NCBI GenBank assembly: GCA_040387555.1
Contig: JAZKDO010000001.1
Coordinates: 372,001 to 436,000, forward strand
Direction of reading: 5' to 3'
Length of the DNA: 64,000 bases
From: UBA4416 sp040387555
GTDB lineage: Bacteria > Bacteroidota > Bacteroidia > B-17B0 > Aurantibacillaceae
Position 1 is the stretch's first letter. Each line of letters begins with the position of its first letter. A program made the translations under genes and the position numbers. The notes beneath the pieces were generated by a model. The model was not told where the DNA came from, searched no databases, and worked only from the letters and a program-made list of their open reading frames with translations. This document shows, piece by piece, positions 11,001 through 17,249 of the stretch.

Positions 11001-11684
11001 CTTAAATAAAGCGATGAGTTTATTGTCATCTGCTTTGTCGTTATTCTTTAACGGTTTTTCGTATTCACGAATATCAAACCATGTAAAAGAAATCTCATCT
11101 TTTAATTCATCTAAAAATGGTTTTGCAATTTCTTTGTAAAACAAATCGGTATTGGTGCTTACCTTTTGTCCGCTATCCCAATCTTTAAAAGATTTTACGA
11201 GTTTAGTATTTTTCGCAAATACTTTTTCAAAAACTGAAGCGTCAAAAATAAACCACTCGTAAATGTTTGTTATTACCAAATGGCGGATATCAATGTTCTT
11301 TTCATTAACACGTTCACGCAAATAGTAAAGTATCAATTCGTGCATGGCTTTGGCATTTAGATTCTGCCTTGTAACCATGTCGCCTTTATTAGTAGGACGT
11401 TTTACTTCAAACAAAACTCCACTTGGTGCTTTTGCTTCTTTACCTGTGTGAATAACAAAATCGGTACGACCTTTTGTAGCAACTAGGTAATCTTGCTTGT
11501 ACCAAGTATCTTTTAGAAAATCCATCAAATGAATTTTCACATTCTCTTCGCTTTCTTTTTCGTCAATTTGTCCTAACAACTTTATAAGGTTGCCTTTAAA
11601 CAACTCAATATCCGGTCGCTTTGGCTTTATTAACCTGTAAGCTTTATTAAGCGATTTTTTTAAACTTATTTCTTGTAGCTTCAT
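8040..11684 (-). CDS. Single-chain type IIG (Eco57I-like) restriction-modification enzyme
   Basis: 1214 aa. An N-terminal nuclease domain has TDFVIHT (D75) and LFEVKRP (E93-x-K95), a standard PD-(D/E)XK pair. The central gamma-class N6-adenine methyltransferase has motif I DPAVGSGHFL near residue 556 and motif IV VGNPPYGVEL near residue 846. A coiled region between them (about 690-800) and a C-terminal target-recognition region follow the Eco57I/PglX-like layout. One polypeptide therefore probably both methylates and cuts. The start overlaps the stop of the XRE gene by 4 nt. The restriction target cannot be read from sequence. Unusually for a self-contained type IIG enzyme, two further genes follow in the same operon. 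Confidence 0.92.
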   Translation of the reverse strand: MKLQEISLKKSLNKAYRLIKPKRPDIELFKGNLIKLLGQIDEKESEENVKIHLMDFLKDTWYKQDYLVATKGRTDFVIHTGKEAKAPSGVLFEVKRPTNKGDMVTRQNLNAKAMHELILYYLRERVNEKNIDIRHLVITNIYEWFIFDASVFEKVFAKNTKLVKSFKDWDSGQKVSTNTDLFYKEIAKPFLDELKDEISFTWFDIREYEKPLKNNDKADDNKLIALFKIFSPIHLLKIQFANDSNSLDKGFYSELLHIIGLEEVKEGSKKLIRRKQEGKRDAGSLLENTITILDLEDSLHKVPDISSYGDNRQERLFNLALELSITWINRVLFLKLLEAQLIKYHKGDQSYKFLNYTKISQYDELYKLFFQVLAKKQSDRNEAITKKFGNIPYLDSSLFEISELEDQTIKINSLDDALDLDLYSGTVLRDAKNKPVTKSLNGLEYLFDFLEAYDFASEGSEEIQEDSKTLINASVLGLIFEKINGYKDGSIFTPGFITMYMCRQAIRLAVLQKFKDAYGWKCEAFEDLKNYMADRRTGKDVLEFNALINGMHLCDPAVGSGHFLVSSLNEIISIKAELGILADDKGVRLSGYEIEIENDELIVTYNDGQDIFEYQVNNGSINKETQRVQKSLFHEKQTIIENCLFGVDINPNSVKICRLRLWIELLKNAYYTEETKFKELETLPNIDINIKCGNSLISRFALDADLSKALKSIKYNINQYKGFVHDYKNAHDKELKRGLEQIINSIKNDFRVEISSNSKELKDLNKWKGELINLTMQTGLFEKTPKEKKDYDLEVKKLTEKISKQEALIEDIKSNAIYRNAFEWRFEFPEVLDKDGNFEGFDVIVGNPPYGVELQESVKNYFKERFNTKSGELEIYAFFIELALNNLIKKNGGLTYITSNTWYYLDKFSNLRKQIIGNSTVDTLIELEKNVFADAPDIVPAIFLIKKEILNSPIKLYKALKTSSKYDLVNFIDFDINETTNASFLKSENCIFNLKTNSEVELLLEKIAKYDKLSVSYKTVYGIKTGDNKANLSKEKTGSGNWKKCASSANNIRKYCMQWNGDYLNVGKHLPGLGKINYEQPKILIQYIRKLSMPVRLVCALDTSGDFYPLNNFSFIVSEKNHSLKYLLGIINSKLMNWYFSNTYIDYNIKPKYIEQLPIKIDNKYLSSIEKIIEQILEVESNSKKFEELENKIDQLVYKIYDLTEEEIKIVETK

Positions 11685-11968
11685 TTTTTGCTAAATTCTT
11701 TTTTTACCAAATCCAATGCTTTAACGCCTAATTCGTCTTGAGTTATAAAATCGGTGATTTTATCTGCCATCCATAGCACAAGTAACTCCTCCGGTTTAAT
11801 TTTAAGGAATTCAGCTAATTTTATTACTTGTTCTTTTTGCGGTCTGCGTTCGCCACGCTCCAGTTTGCTTACTAAAGCGGTATCCACTTCAAGAAATGCA
11901 GCAGCCTGTCGCAAAAGCAAACCTTGGCTCTCACGAGCCTGTCTTATTTTTTCTCCGAGGGTATTCAA
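11681..11968 (-). CDS. XRE-family HTH regulator of the restriction-modification operon
   Basis: The core is NTLGEKIRQARESQGLLLRQ with a helix-turn-helix through about residue 60, ending in an acidic tail. This is the small XRE type that often precedes type II restriction-modification genes as a controller. The frame extends to a TTG at 12010, but a TATATTTG promoter box on the minus strand (12006-11999) lies in that extension, so I chose the in-frame TTG at 11968 (95 aa). Its stop overlaps the restriction gene start (ATGA), indicating coupled translation. It probably binds its own promoter region and delays restriction until methylation is established; that is family knowledge, not shown here. 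Confidence 0.85.
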   Translation of the reverse strand: MNTLGEKIRQARESQGLLLRQAAAFLEVDTALVSKLERGERRPQKEQVIKLAEFLKIKPEELLVLWMADKITDFITQDELGVKALDLVKKEFSKK

Positions 11969-11998
11969 TTTGAATAGTATTGACTTGTCATAATTAGT

Positions 11999-12006
11999 CA
12001 AATATA
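11999..12006 (-). promoter_or_regulatory. -7 box of the restriction operon promoter
   Basis: TATATTTG on the minus strand at 12006-11999. The predicted start is about 11994, giving a ~26-nt leader to the TTG at 11968. No good TTTG lies 19-20 nt upstream, which suggests a promoter that needs or competes with a regulator. Confidence 0.45.
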
Positions 12007-12121
12007 TCAATTTTCAAATCTTGGGCAATTTTTAGGGGATTTTATTTTTAAACTACTTTTCAACCATCAATTTTATATTACATTGATTATCAAGTATTAA
12101 TATGTTTCAAAATATATTTAA

Positions 12122-12162
12122 TGCAATTTATTTTGCAAAATTGCAGATTATTTATACTTTTG
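12122..12162 (+). promoter_or_regulatory. Promoter with overlapping inverted repeat upstream of the XRE-ImmA/IrrE gene
   Basis: TTTG at 12132-12135 and TACTTTTG at 12155-12162 are spaced by exactly 19 nt, a full consensus promoter. An inverted repeat TGCAATTT (12122-12129) / AAATTGCA (12138-12145), perfect over 8 bp with an 8-nt spacer, straddles the -33 box. A protein bound there would block RNA polymerase, so it is a likely operator for one of the two flanking XRE proteins. Confidence 0.6.
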
Positions 12163-12189
12163 ATATGCAGTTGAACTGAAAGTATAGAA

Positions 12190-13227
12190 ATGATGACTAC
12201 CACAAAATTAAATCCAAAAATGATTACGGTTGCAAGAGAATCGAGAGGCTTTTCTCAGCTTGAATTAGCTGAAAAGTTAAGCTTATCTCCTTCTAATCTA
12301 TCCCGAATGGAACAAGATTTTATTGAAGTGGGCGAAAATCATTTAAAATCAATTTCAACTATTTTAAATTATCCTGAAGAGTTTTTTTATCAAGAAGGCG
12401 AAACGCTTCCTCCTGCACTTGCACTTCGCAAACGCAATGTTGTAGCGCAAAAAATCATGCTTCCAATTGAAGCGCAAGTAAATATCTATCGTTTAAACGT
12501 AGAAAAGCTTTTAAAAGCTATTGGTCAACCTGAGATTAATTTACCTGTATTAGATATCGAGAAGTTAGGATCGCCTGCTGAAGCTGCACGAAAACTTCGT
12601 AAGCTTTGGAAAATTGAAAAAGGAGCAATTAATAATCTTACACAGGTATTAGAAGACAACGGTTTGTTCTTAATTAACTTTGATTTTAACACCGAACGTG
12701 TAGACGGAATGAGCATTTTAGCGGATGGAAAATTTCCTGTGGTTTTTTCAAACAAAAGAAGTTTAGGGGATCGTCAACGATTTACTTTAGCTTATGAGTT
12801 GGGACACTTAGTAATGCATTTACAAACCAATCCAACTTTCACGAGAGATATTAGTCACGAAGCAAATGAATTTGCTGCGGAGTTTCTAATGCCGGAAAAG
12901 GACATTAAGGGTGATTTTAGAGATGGTGTAAATTTAAATGTCTTAGCTGATTTAAAACGTAAATGGAAACTTTCCATGCAAGCCTTGTTATACAGGGCAA
13001 ACGATATCGGTGTAATTACAGATAATCAAAAACGGTATTTGATAAATCAATTCAATTCGATGAATATTCGCAGAAGAGAACCTGCTGAGTTGGATATTCC
13101 AAGAGAAAACCCAATGAAGTTGAGAGATATGATTACCAGTTACAAAAACAAACAAAAATTAAATGTTAAACAACTCGCTTTGTTTTTTAATTCAAACGAA
13201 GATGAGTTTTTAAGTAAGTATTCTTAG
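12190..13227 (+). CDS. XRE HTH-ImmA/IrrE metallopeptidase fusion regulator
   Basis: 345 aa. An N-terminal XRE helix-turn-helix (about residues 10-65: SRGFSQLELAEKLSLSPSNL) is followed by an ImmA/IrrE-type domain. The expected HExxH zinc motif reads Y202-E-L-G-H206, with the downstream glutamate in HEANEFAAEFLMP. The first zinc-binding histidine is thus replaced by tyrosine, a one-base change from CAT to TAT at 12793-12795. In ImmA/IrrE regulators the peptidase cleaves or inactivates a repressor on a damage signal; here both parts are one chain. The gene is divergent from the restriction operon, has its own strong promoter and is followed 28 nt later by a small HTH gene. It could control the restriction operon, the phage-like element to its right, or itself. 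Whether the protease is active is uncertain. Confidence 0.9.
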   Translation: MMTTTKLNPKMITVARESRGFSQLELAEKLSLSPSNLSRMEQDFIEVGENHLKSISTILNYPEEFFYQEGETLPPALALRKRNVVAQKIMLPIEAQVNIYRLNVEKLLKAIGQPEINLPVLDIEKLGSPAEAARKLRKLWKIEKGAINNLTQVLEDNGLFLINFDFNTERVDGMSILADGKFPVVFSNKRSLGDRQRFTLAYELGHLVMHLQTNPTFTRDISHEANEFAAEFLMPEKDIKGDFRDGVNLNVLADLKRKWKLSMQALLYRANDIGVITDNQKRYLINQFNSMNIRRREPAELDIPRENPMKLRDMITSYKNKQKLNVKQLALFFNSNEDEFLSKYS

Positions 13228-13255
13228 TTAGACACAATTATATACAGAGAGAAAG

Positions 13256-13459
13256 ATGAGCATCACGACAGACAAGTTTGAGTTGAAAGCTTACTCCAAG
13301 AAGGAGTTAGCAGAGAAGTATCAAGTATCAGTAAAAACCTTTAACGCATGGTTAAAGCCTTTTGAAGATAAAATTGGTATGAAGAGAGGTCGCTATTACA
13401 CAGTGAACCAAGTTAAAACAATGTTAGAGGTATTAGGAGTACCGGGTACTGTAAATTAA
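13256..13459 (+). CDS. Small excisionase/MerR-like HTH protein (copy 1)
   Basis: 67 aa. The segment YSKKELAEKYQVSVKTFNAW forms a helix-turn-helix and RGRYYTVNQV resembles the wing of excisionase-like DNA-binding proteins. It starts 28 nt after the XRE-ImmA/IrrE gene on the same strand and ends just before a strong terminator (13491-13510), so the two are probably co-transcribed. A recognisable paralog lies at 14429-14638 (shared pattern ELA-YQVS-KTF--WL--F-DK-G-R-GRY). Each copy is followed by the same promoter-like element. Target unknown. Confidence 0.75.
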   Translation: MSITTDKFELKAYSKKELAEKYQVSVKTFNAWLKPFEDKIGMKRGRYYTVNQVKTMLEVLGVPGTVN

Positions 13460-13490
13460 TCCTCGTTTATTTTCTTGAAAAATTAGTGTT

Positions 13491-13514
13491 AGGTGGTCTT
13501 ATGACCACCTTTTT
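13491..13514 (+). terminator. Intrinsic terminator after the XRE-ImmA/HTH unit
   Basis: AGGTGGTC-TTAT-GACCACCT, a perfect 8-bp stem with a 4-nt loop, followed by TTTT. It separates the regulator unit from the element to the right. Confidence 0.8.
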
Positions 13515-13530
13515 AATTTTAATCAATTCA

Positions 13531-13643
13531 TCCCCGAATGCCCCCCGATTACTTTCACGGTAATCCCCGATAAAATGCAGCACTTTAACGCTCTTCCCGG
13601 AATCTCCCCCGATTCTCCCCGAATAAATCTGGAATAAACCCGA
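13531..13643 (+). repeat. Clustered CCCCGA repeats (G-tracts on the minus strand)
   Basis: CCCCGA or a longer C-run plus GA occurs at 13532-13537, 13541-13548, 13565-13570, 13606-13612 and 13617-13622, with a weaker CCCGA at 13639-13643. The stretch is strongly C-biased in otherwise AT-rich DNA. The minus strand has at least five runs of four or more G, enough for a G-quadruplex. It occupies part of the 13515-13793 gap, where I see no convincing gene; two minus-strand frames there are simple consequences of the repeats. It could be a replication, packaging or protein-binding region of the adjacent element. Confidence 0.6.
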
Positions 13644-13793
13644 TAAAAATTCCTTACCCAAAACTGCCCAAATCTTCCCAAAAATTCTCTTAGCTCACCA
13701 TACATTCTCATCGGTGCTTTTACGTTCCGAATTTTTCTTTTAGCTGCAAATTTTCGCTTTTATCGTCAGAATATTTCTCTTATAACCCAAACC

Positions 13794-13826
13794 GAGAAAG
13801 CACTCTTTACTACTGCTGCACCTTTG
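13794..13826 (+). promoter_or_regulatory. Element-specific promoter-like sequence, copy 1
   Basis: GAGAAAGC (13794-13801), 19 nt, then CCTTTGTATCGTC from 13821; the -7 box is CACCTTTG (13819-13826). The same arrangement, with identical spacing, recurs at 14699-14731. It is about 50 nt upstream of the first gene of the phage-like array. Confidence 0.5.
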
Positions 13827-13877
13827 TATCGTCAATAACAAACGACTCAAAAAAAGTAATCTATAAAACTAAATAAT

Positions 13878-14426
13878 ATGTCAGCAGTAAGAAAAATCAA
13901 ATCAGGCACACCACATTTAAGAGTAATAAAAGGTGGTAAATCAAATCCAAACAACAACACAATTGAGAACACTTGGATTTTTATTCACGCAGCATTATGG
14001 TGCAATAGCGAGTTTACTAATAAAGAAGAAACTCAGTTTCAAAATTTAATCGCAGAGCATTACAACACATTTAAAAATCCAACAAAAGTATTTGAAGAGA
14101 TCATTGAGCGTGTGTGTTTAGCGAAACGCTATGTAAATAGAAAACGTGGTCGCTATTTATCAAAACCAATTGATTGGTTAAACCTTAATTACCACAAAGG
14201 TTTGGCAGGTACTGAAGGTTGGCATCAAGAAGTTTGTTTGCAACGCATAAGTGTACCTGAATACAATAAAGGAATTACACTTCTTGCAAAAGCAATCACA
14301 AAATATCTACAAGAACCTACAATCAAAACGATTGTATCGTATCGCAAAAAACTGATTGCACAAAAACAATTCGATCTCTTACAAATCTTCAACAACAGTA
14401 TTATCAATTTTCAAATCAACAATTAA
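13878..14426 (+). CDS. Uncharacterised 182-aa protein, first gene of the phage-like array
   Basis: 182 aa, basic, with a disordered N-terminus (SAVRKIKSGTPHLRVIKGGK) and a helical body containing RYVNRKRGRYLSKPIDWLN. There is no membrane segment or signal peptide. The basic, aromatic-rich middle suggests nucleic-acid binding, but I do not recognise the family. It sits 52 nt after a promoter-like element and 2 nt before the second small HTH gene, so those two are co-transcribed. An early regulatory or replication-associated role is inferred from position only. Confidence 0.72.
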   Translation: MSAVRKIKSGTPHLRVIKGGKSNPNNNTIENTWIFIHAALWCNSEFTNKEETQFQNLIAEHYNTFKNPTKVFEEIIERVCLAKRYVNRKRGRYLSKPIDWLNLNYHKGLAGTEGWHQEVCLQRISVPEYNKGITLLAKAITKYLQEPTIKTIVSYRKKLIAQKQFDLLQIFNNSIINFQINN

Positions 14427-14428
14427 AA

Positions 14429-14638
14429 ATGGGAAACAAAGAAATAAAGGCACTCCCTATAAAGCCTTACATGCCGGGCGAATTAGCGAAGTACTATCAA
14501 GTAAGTGAAAAAACATTTAGATGTTGGTTAGCTGCATTCAAAGATAAGTTAGGAAAAAGAAGCGGAAGATATTTCAACATCAAACAAGTTGAATTGATAT
14601 TCCAAGAATTAGGAACTCCAAAAACAATCGATTTGTAA
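14429..14638 (+). CDS. Small excisionase/MerR-like HTH protein (copy 2)
   Basis: 69 aa. The segment MPGELAKYYQVSEKTFRCW and the wing-like RSGRYFNIKQ align by eye with the 67-aa protein at 13256, with similar spacing. It starts 2 nt after the 182-aa gene. It is followed by the second promoter-like element (14699), so an HTH-gene-then-promoter module appears twice. Likely a DNA-binding regulator of the element; the site it binds is unknown. Confidence 0.78.
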   Translation: MGNKEIKALPIKPYMPGELAKYYQVSEKTFRCWLAAFKDKLGKRSGRYFNIKQVELIFQELGTPKTIDL

Positions 14639-14698
14639 CTGCTATAAAGTTCCATTGTGTGCCATACTCGGCAGAGTTTGGGAACATAAGCCTAAAGC

Positions 14699-14731
14699 GA
14701 GAAAGCGACTCAGACAACCGCTGCAACTTTG
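14699..14731 (+). promoter_or_regulatory. Element-specific promoter-like sequence, copy 2
   Basis: GAGAAAGC (14699-14706), 19 nt, then ACTTTGTACCGTG; the -7 box is CAACTTTG (14724-14731). Spacing is identical to the copy at 13794-13826. The predicted start near 14736 would give a ~35-nt leader to the ATG at 14772 and could drive the whole structural array. Confidence 0.5.
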
Positions 14732-14771
14732 TACCGTGATGGATGAATTACTAACTAAAAAAGAAAACGAA

Positions 14772-14966
14772 ATGTCAGAAATTAAACACAATGCCGGAAC
14801 ACCGGATGGAACAGGAAACATGCTACTTACAGCGAGCATCCTATTTGCAAACATTGACTACTCCAGTTTATTGGACTATGCGATTAAAGCAATTGTAGGT
14901 GGAGCAATTTGGATGGCATTTAAAGTAGGCGGAGAATATTTCAGCGACAAAATCAGAAAAAAGTAA
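14772..14966 (+). CDS. Small single-TM protein of the phage-like array
   Basis: 64 aa from the ATG at 14772 (MSEIKHNAGTPDGTG). A longer frame from 14655 or 14739 overlaps the predicted promoter or transcription start, so I prefer the short form. One hydrophobic helix (LLDYAIKAIVGGAIWMAFKVG) is followed by a short charged tail ending KIRKK. It directly abuts the next gene (stop TAA, then ATG). A small virion-membrane or holin-like protein is possible; no family is recognised. Confidence 0.62.
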   Translation: MSEIKHNAGTPDGTGNMLLTASILFANIDYSSLLDYAIKAIVGGAIWMAFKVGGEYFSDKIRKK

Positions 14967-15467
14967 ATGGCAAGCATTAAAAAAATACTGTTAGGCTTAG
15001 GCATAGGAGGAGGTGTGGTAGCAGGCGGAATGTATCTGTGGAGATTGAATAAGACCTCGATTAACTTGGAGATAGTTCCAACGGTTAAGCTGCACAAGTT
15101 GGATTTGCAAGGAGTGGTGTTGAGAATAGATGTGCAGTTGAAAAATCCAACTCGCACGGGTTTAAAGCTCAAGTTCCCTTTTATCAAATTACTGATTAAG
15201 GGAAGCAGCATCGGAAGTTCGCAAGCAGTCAATCAAGACATAGCGATACCTGCATTCGGTGAGGCAAAGTTCGAAGCGATAATGATTCGCATTCCAATGT
15301 TCAGCCTCCTCTCTACTGCCAAAGGCTTATTAGAAGCGGTACAAAAAGGCGAAGCATTTAAAATTGGTGTTACTACCATGACAACAATTGATTTAGGGTG
15401 GAAGAAAATTCCTTTTGAAAAAACAGATGAAGTACAATTAATCGGAGCGCAGAATGGAAGCAACTAA
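14967..15467 (+). CDS. TM-anchored LEA2-like beta-sandwich protein
   Basis: 166 aa. An N-terminal glycine-rich membrane helix (KILLGLGIGGGVVAGGMYLW) precedes a beta-rich domain with the LEA type 2 (WHy) pattern: alternating strands and the hallmark VQLKNPTRTGLKLKFPF near residues 60-75. LEA2 domains of this anchored kind occur in bacterial membrane proteins and, as I recall, in Bacteroidota mobile elements. The end overlaps the transglutaminase gene by 14 nt. A structural role at a membrane is inferred; there is no enzymatic motif. Confidence 0.75.
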   Translation: MASIKKILLGLGIGGGVVAGGMYLWRLNKTSINLEIVPTVKLHKLDLQGVVLRIDVQLKNPTRTGLKLKFPFIKLLIKGSSIGSSQAVNQDIAIPAFGEAKFEAIMIRIPMFSLLSTAKGLLEAVQKGEAFKIGVTTMTTIDLGWKKIPFEKTDEVQLIGAQNGSN

Positions 15468-17220
15468 AAAAAGAAAAATAAGAAGCGGAGAAGAGTTCGA
15501 CCATTTATTTCCAAAGCCATTGTTTCTTGATCCAACAATTAAAAAAGGTGCAACGGTTGACGACACAGTTCGATTCATTCCACAAGTAGTGAGAGAAACA
15601 TTGTTTCAAACTGCAAAGTTAGCTCCACTTCTAAAAGGAAAAAACGTGTATGAAACCTGCAAGAACATTTGGGATTTTGTATACAACCACATCGCCTATA
15701 AGAAAGATGCAAATGGTAAAGAACAAATCAGAAGTCCGGCAAGAGGCTGGCACGATAGGTTTCATGGGATAGATTGCGATTGTTACACGGTGTTTATCAG
15801 CAGCATATTGAGCAACTTAAAAATAAAGCACAAACTGCGAATCACAAAATACAAACAAGATCACTTTCAGCACATCTATCCAATCGTGCCAACAACAGGA
15901 GGAAATTACATCACGGTCGATTGTGTGGTAGACCGATTCAATTACGAAGAACCATACTCAGAAAAACAAGATACAACTATGGAATTAGAATATTTAAATG
16001 GCGTACCCAGCACAAACAATGTAGATGTGCAAGACCTAATGGGTTGGGAAGAATTAGAAGGAGGCGACTTAGGTAAACTCTTCAAAAGAAAGGCTGCATC
16101 AGGCGGTGGTGGTGGCGGAGCGAAAAAAGGAATTTTCAAAAAGCTGAGTCAACCTCCGGGAAGCGATGGTGGAAAGAAAGGCGGTAAACTAAAAAACTTT
16201 ATTCATAAGGCACTTCATGTTACCAACCGAATAAATCCTGCAACTGCTTTAATCCGATCAGGAGTTTTAATCAGTATGAAACTTAATCTCTTCAAAGTAG
16301 CTCAACGACTAAAGTTCGCATATCTAACAGATGAGCAAGCGAGACAGAAAGAAGTTGATATGAGCAAGTTCGACCGATTAAAAAAAGTGAAAGAAAAATT
16401 AGAGAAGATATTTTATGATGCTGGAGGTAAACCTGAAAACTTAAAGAAGGCAATCCTCACAGGCAAAGGAAATAAAAATCATGAAGTAAGCGGTTTAGGA
16501 TATATCGTGGATGACATGAGTGGTCTTGATGAAACTTCTTCAATGAGCGATTTGCTTGGTACTGAAGTTTTCTACGATGAAGGATTTAATGGATTAGGAG
16601 AATTAGGTTCAGCAACAGCAACTGCTGCTTCAATAACAGCAGCAACAGGCATCATCGGTGCGATTGCAGGATTACTAAAAGGCATCGGAAACATCTTCCC
16701 TAAGAAAAAGAAAGAAGGACAAGACTTTGAAAACACCGAATCGCAAACAGGAGATGGAACAACAGCAGAAGAAGTATCGCAAGGTGCAGCAAATGTAAAA
16801 ATCACCAATAGCGATACAGGAGAATCAACAACCACAACAAGCAGTTCAGGAGGCGGTGGAGAATCGGGATCGGAGTCAGGTGGTTCAGGCGGAGATGGCG
16901 GAGGAAGTGGCGATGGATCAAAAGCGATGATGCGAAGTGCAAGTACAACAGACAGCGGTGGAGATTCAGGATCAGGTACAGGCACAGATGGAGATAAGCC
17001 TGCCGGATTTTGGGAGAAAAATAAAAAGTGGTTAAAACCAACAGCAATAGGTGTTACAGGATTAGGCTTATTATTTCTCGGATACAAAATGATGAACAAG
17101 CCAAAACCTCCTGCGCAAACAACTGCTGTATCAGGTCAACTCAAGGGATTAAAATCACGAAGAAAAAAGAAAGGAGGAAATAAAGGCAAGAAGAAAAAGC
17201 AAGCAGTAGCATACATGTAA
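15454..17220 (+). CDS. Transglutaminase-fold protein with Gly/Ser-rich region and C-terminal TM
   Basis: 588 aa. Residues about 50-185 form a transglutaminase-like domain: RFHGIDCDCYTVF supplies the cysteine, HIYPIV the histidine and YITVDCVVD the aspartate of a Cys-His-Asp triad. Then come a glycine/lysine-rich linker (AASGGGGGGAKKG), basic helices, a hydrophobic Ala/Gly-rich segment (about 385-415), a long Ser/Gly/Asp-rich repeat region (about 450-510), a C-terminal membrane helix (TAIGVTGLGLLFLGYKMM) and a very basic tail. [N/S/T]GLG occurs three times. A cysteine peptidase or cross-linking enzyme tied to a membrane particle is my reading; it may process neighbouring proteins. It is the largest putative structural gene of the array. 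Confidence 0.78.
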   Translation: MEATKKRKIRSGEEFDHLFPKPLFLDPTIKKGATVDDTVRFIPQVVRETLFQTAKLAPLLKGKNVYETCKNIWDFVYNHIAYKKDANGKEQIRSPARGWHDRFHGIDCDCYTVFISSILSNLKIKHKLRITKYKQDHFQHIYPIVPTTGGNYITVDCVVDRFNYEEPYSEKQDTTMELEYLNGVPSTNNVDVQDLMGWEELEGGDLGKLFKRKAASGGGGGGAKKGIFKKLSQPPGSDGGKKGGKLKNFIHKALHVTNRINPATALIRSGVLISMKLNLFKVAQRLKFAYLTDEQARQKEVDMSKFDRLKKVKEKLEKIFYDAGGKPENLKKAILTGKGNKNHEVSGLGYIVDDMSGLDETSSMSDLLGTEVFYDEGFNGLGELGSATATAASITAATGIIGAIAGLLKGIGNIFPKKKKEGQDFENTESQTGDGTTAEEVSQGAANVKITNSDTGESTTTTSSSGGGGESGSESGGSGGDGGGSGDGSKAMMRSASTTDSGGDSGSGTGTDGDKPAGFWEKNKKWLKPTAIGVTGLGLLFLGYKMMNKPKPPAQTTAVSGQLKGLKSRRKKKGGNKGKKKKQAVAYM

Positions 17221-17249
17221 AAAAAGAAAAACGATTAAAAAAAAAGAAA

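Noticed and set aside
8040..11684. BREX (PglX) or DISARM component
   Set aside because: The methyltransferase resembles PglX in layout, but the N-terminal nuclease domain is fused and no PglZ, BrxC, BrxL or DrmA/B gene is nearby.
13467..13711. Minus-strand frames of 62-64 aa in the C-rich block
   Set aside because: Open only because of the CCCCGA repeats; no start signal, domain or conserved sequence, and they overlap each other in different frames.
16572..17099. 175-aa minus-strand frame rich in Pro/Ser
   Set aside because: It is the reverse reading of the Ser/Gly-rich part of the transglutaminase-fold gene; composition is an artefact.
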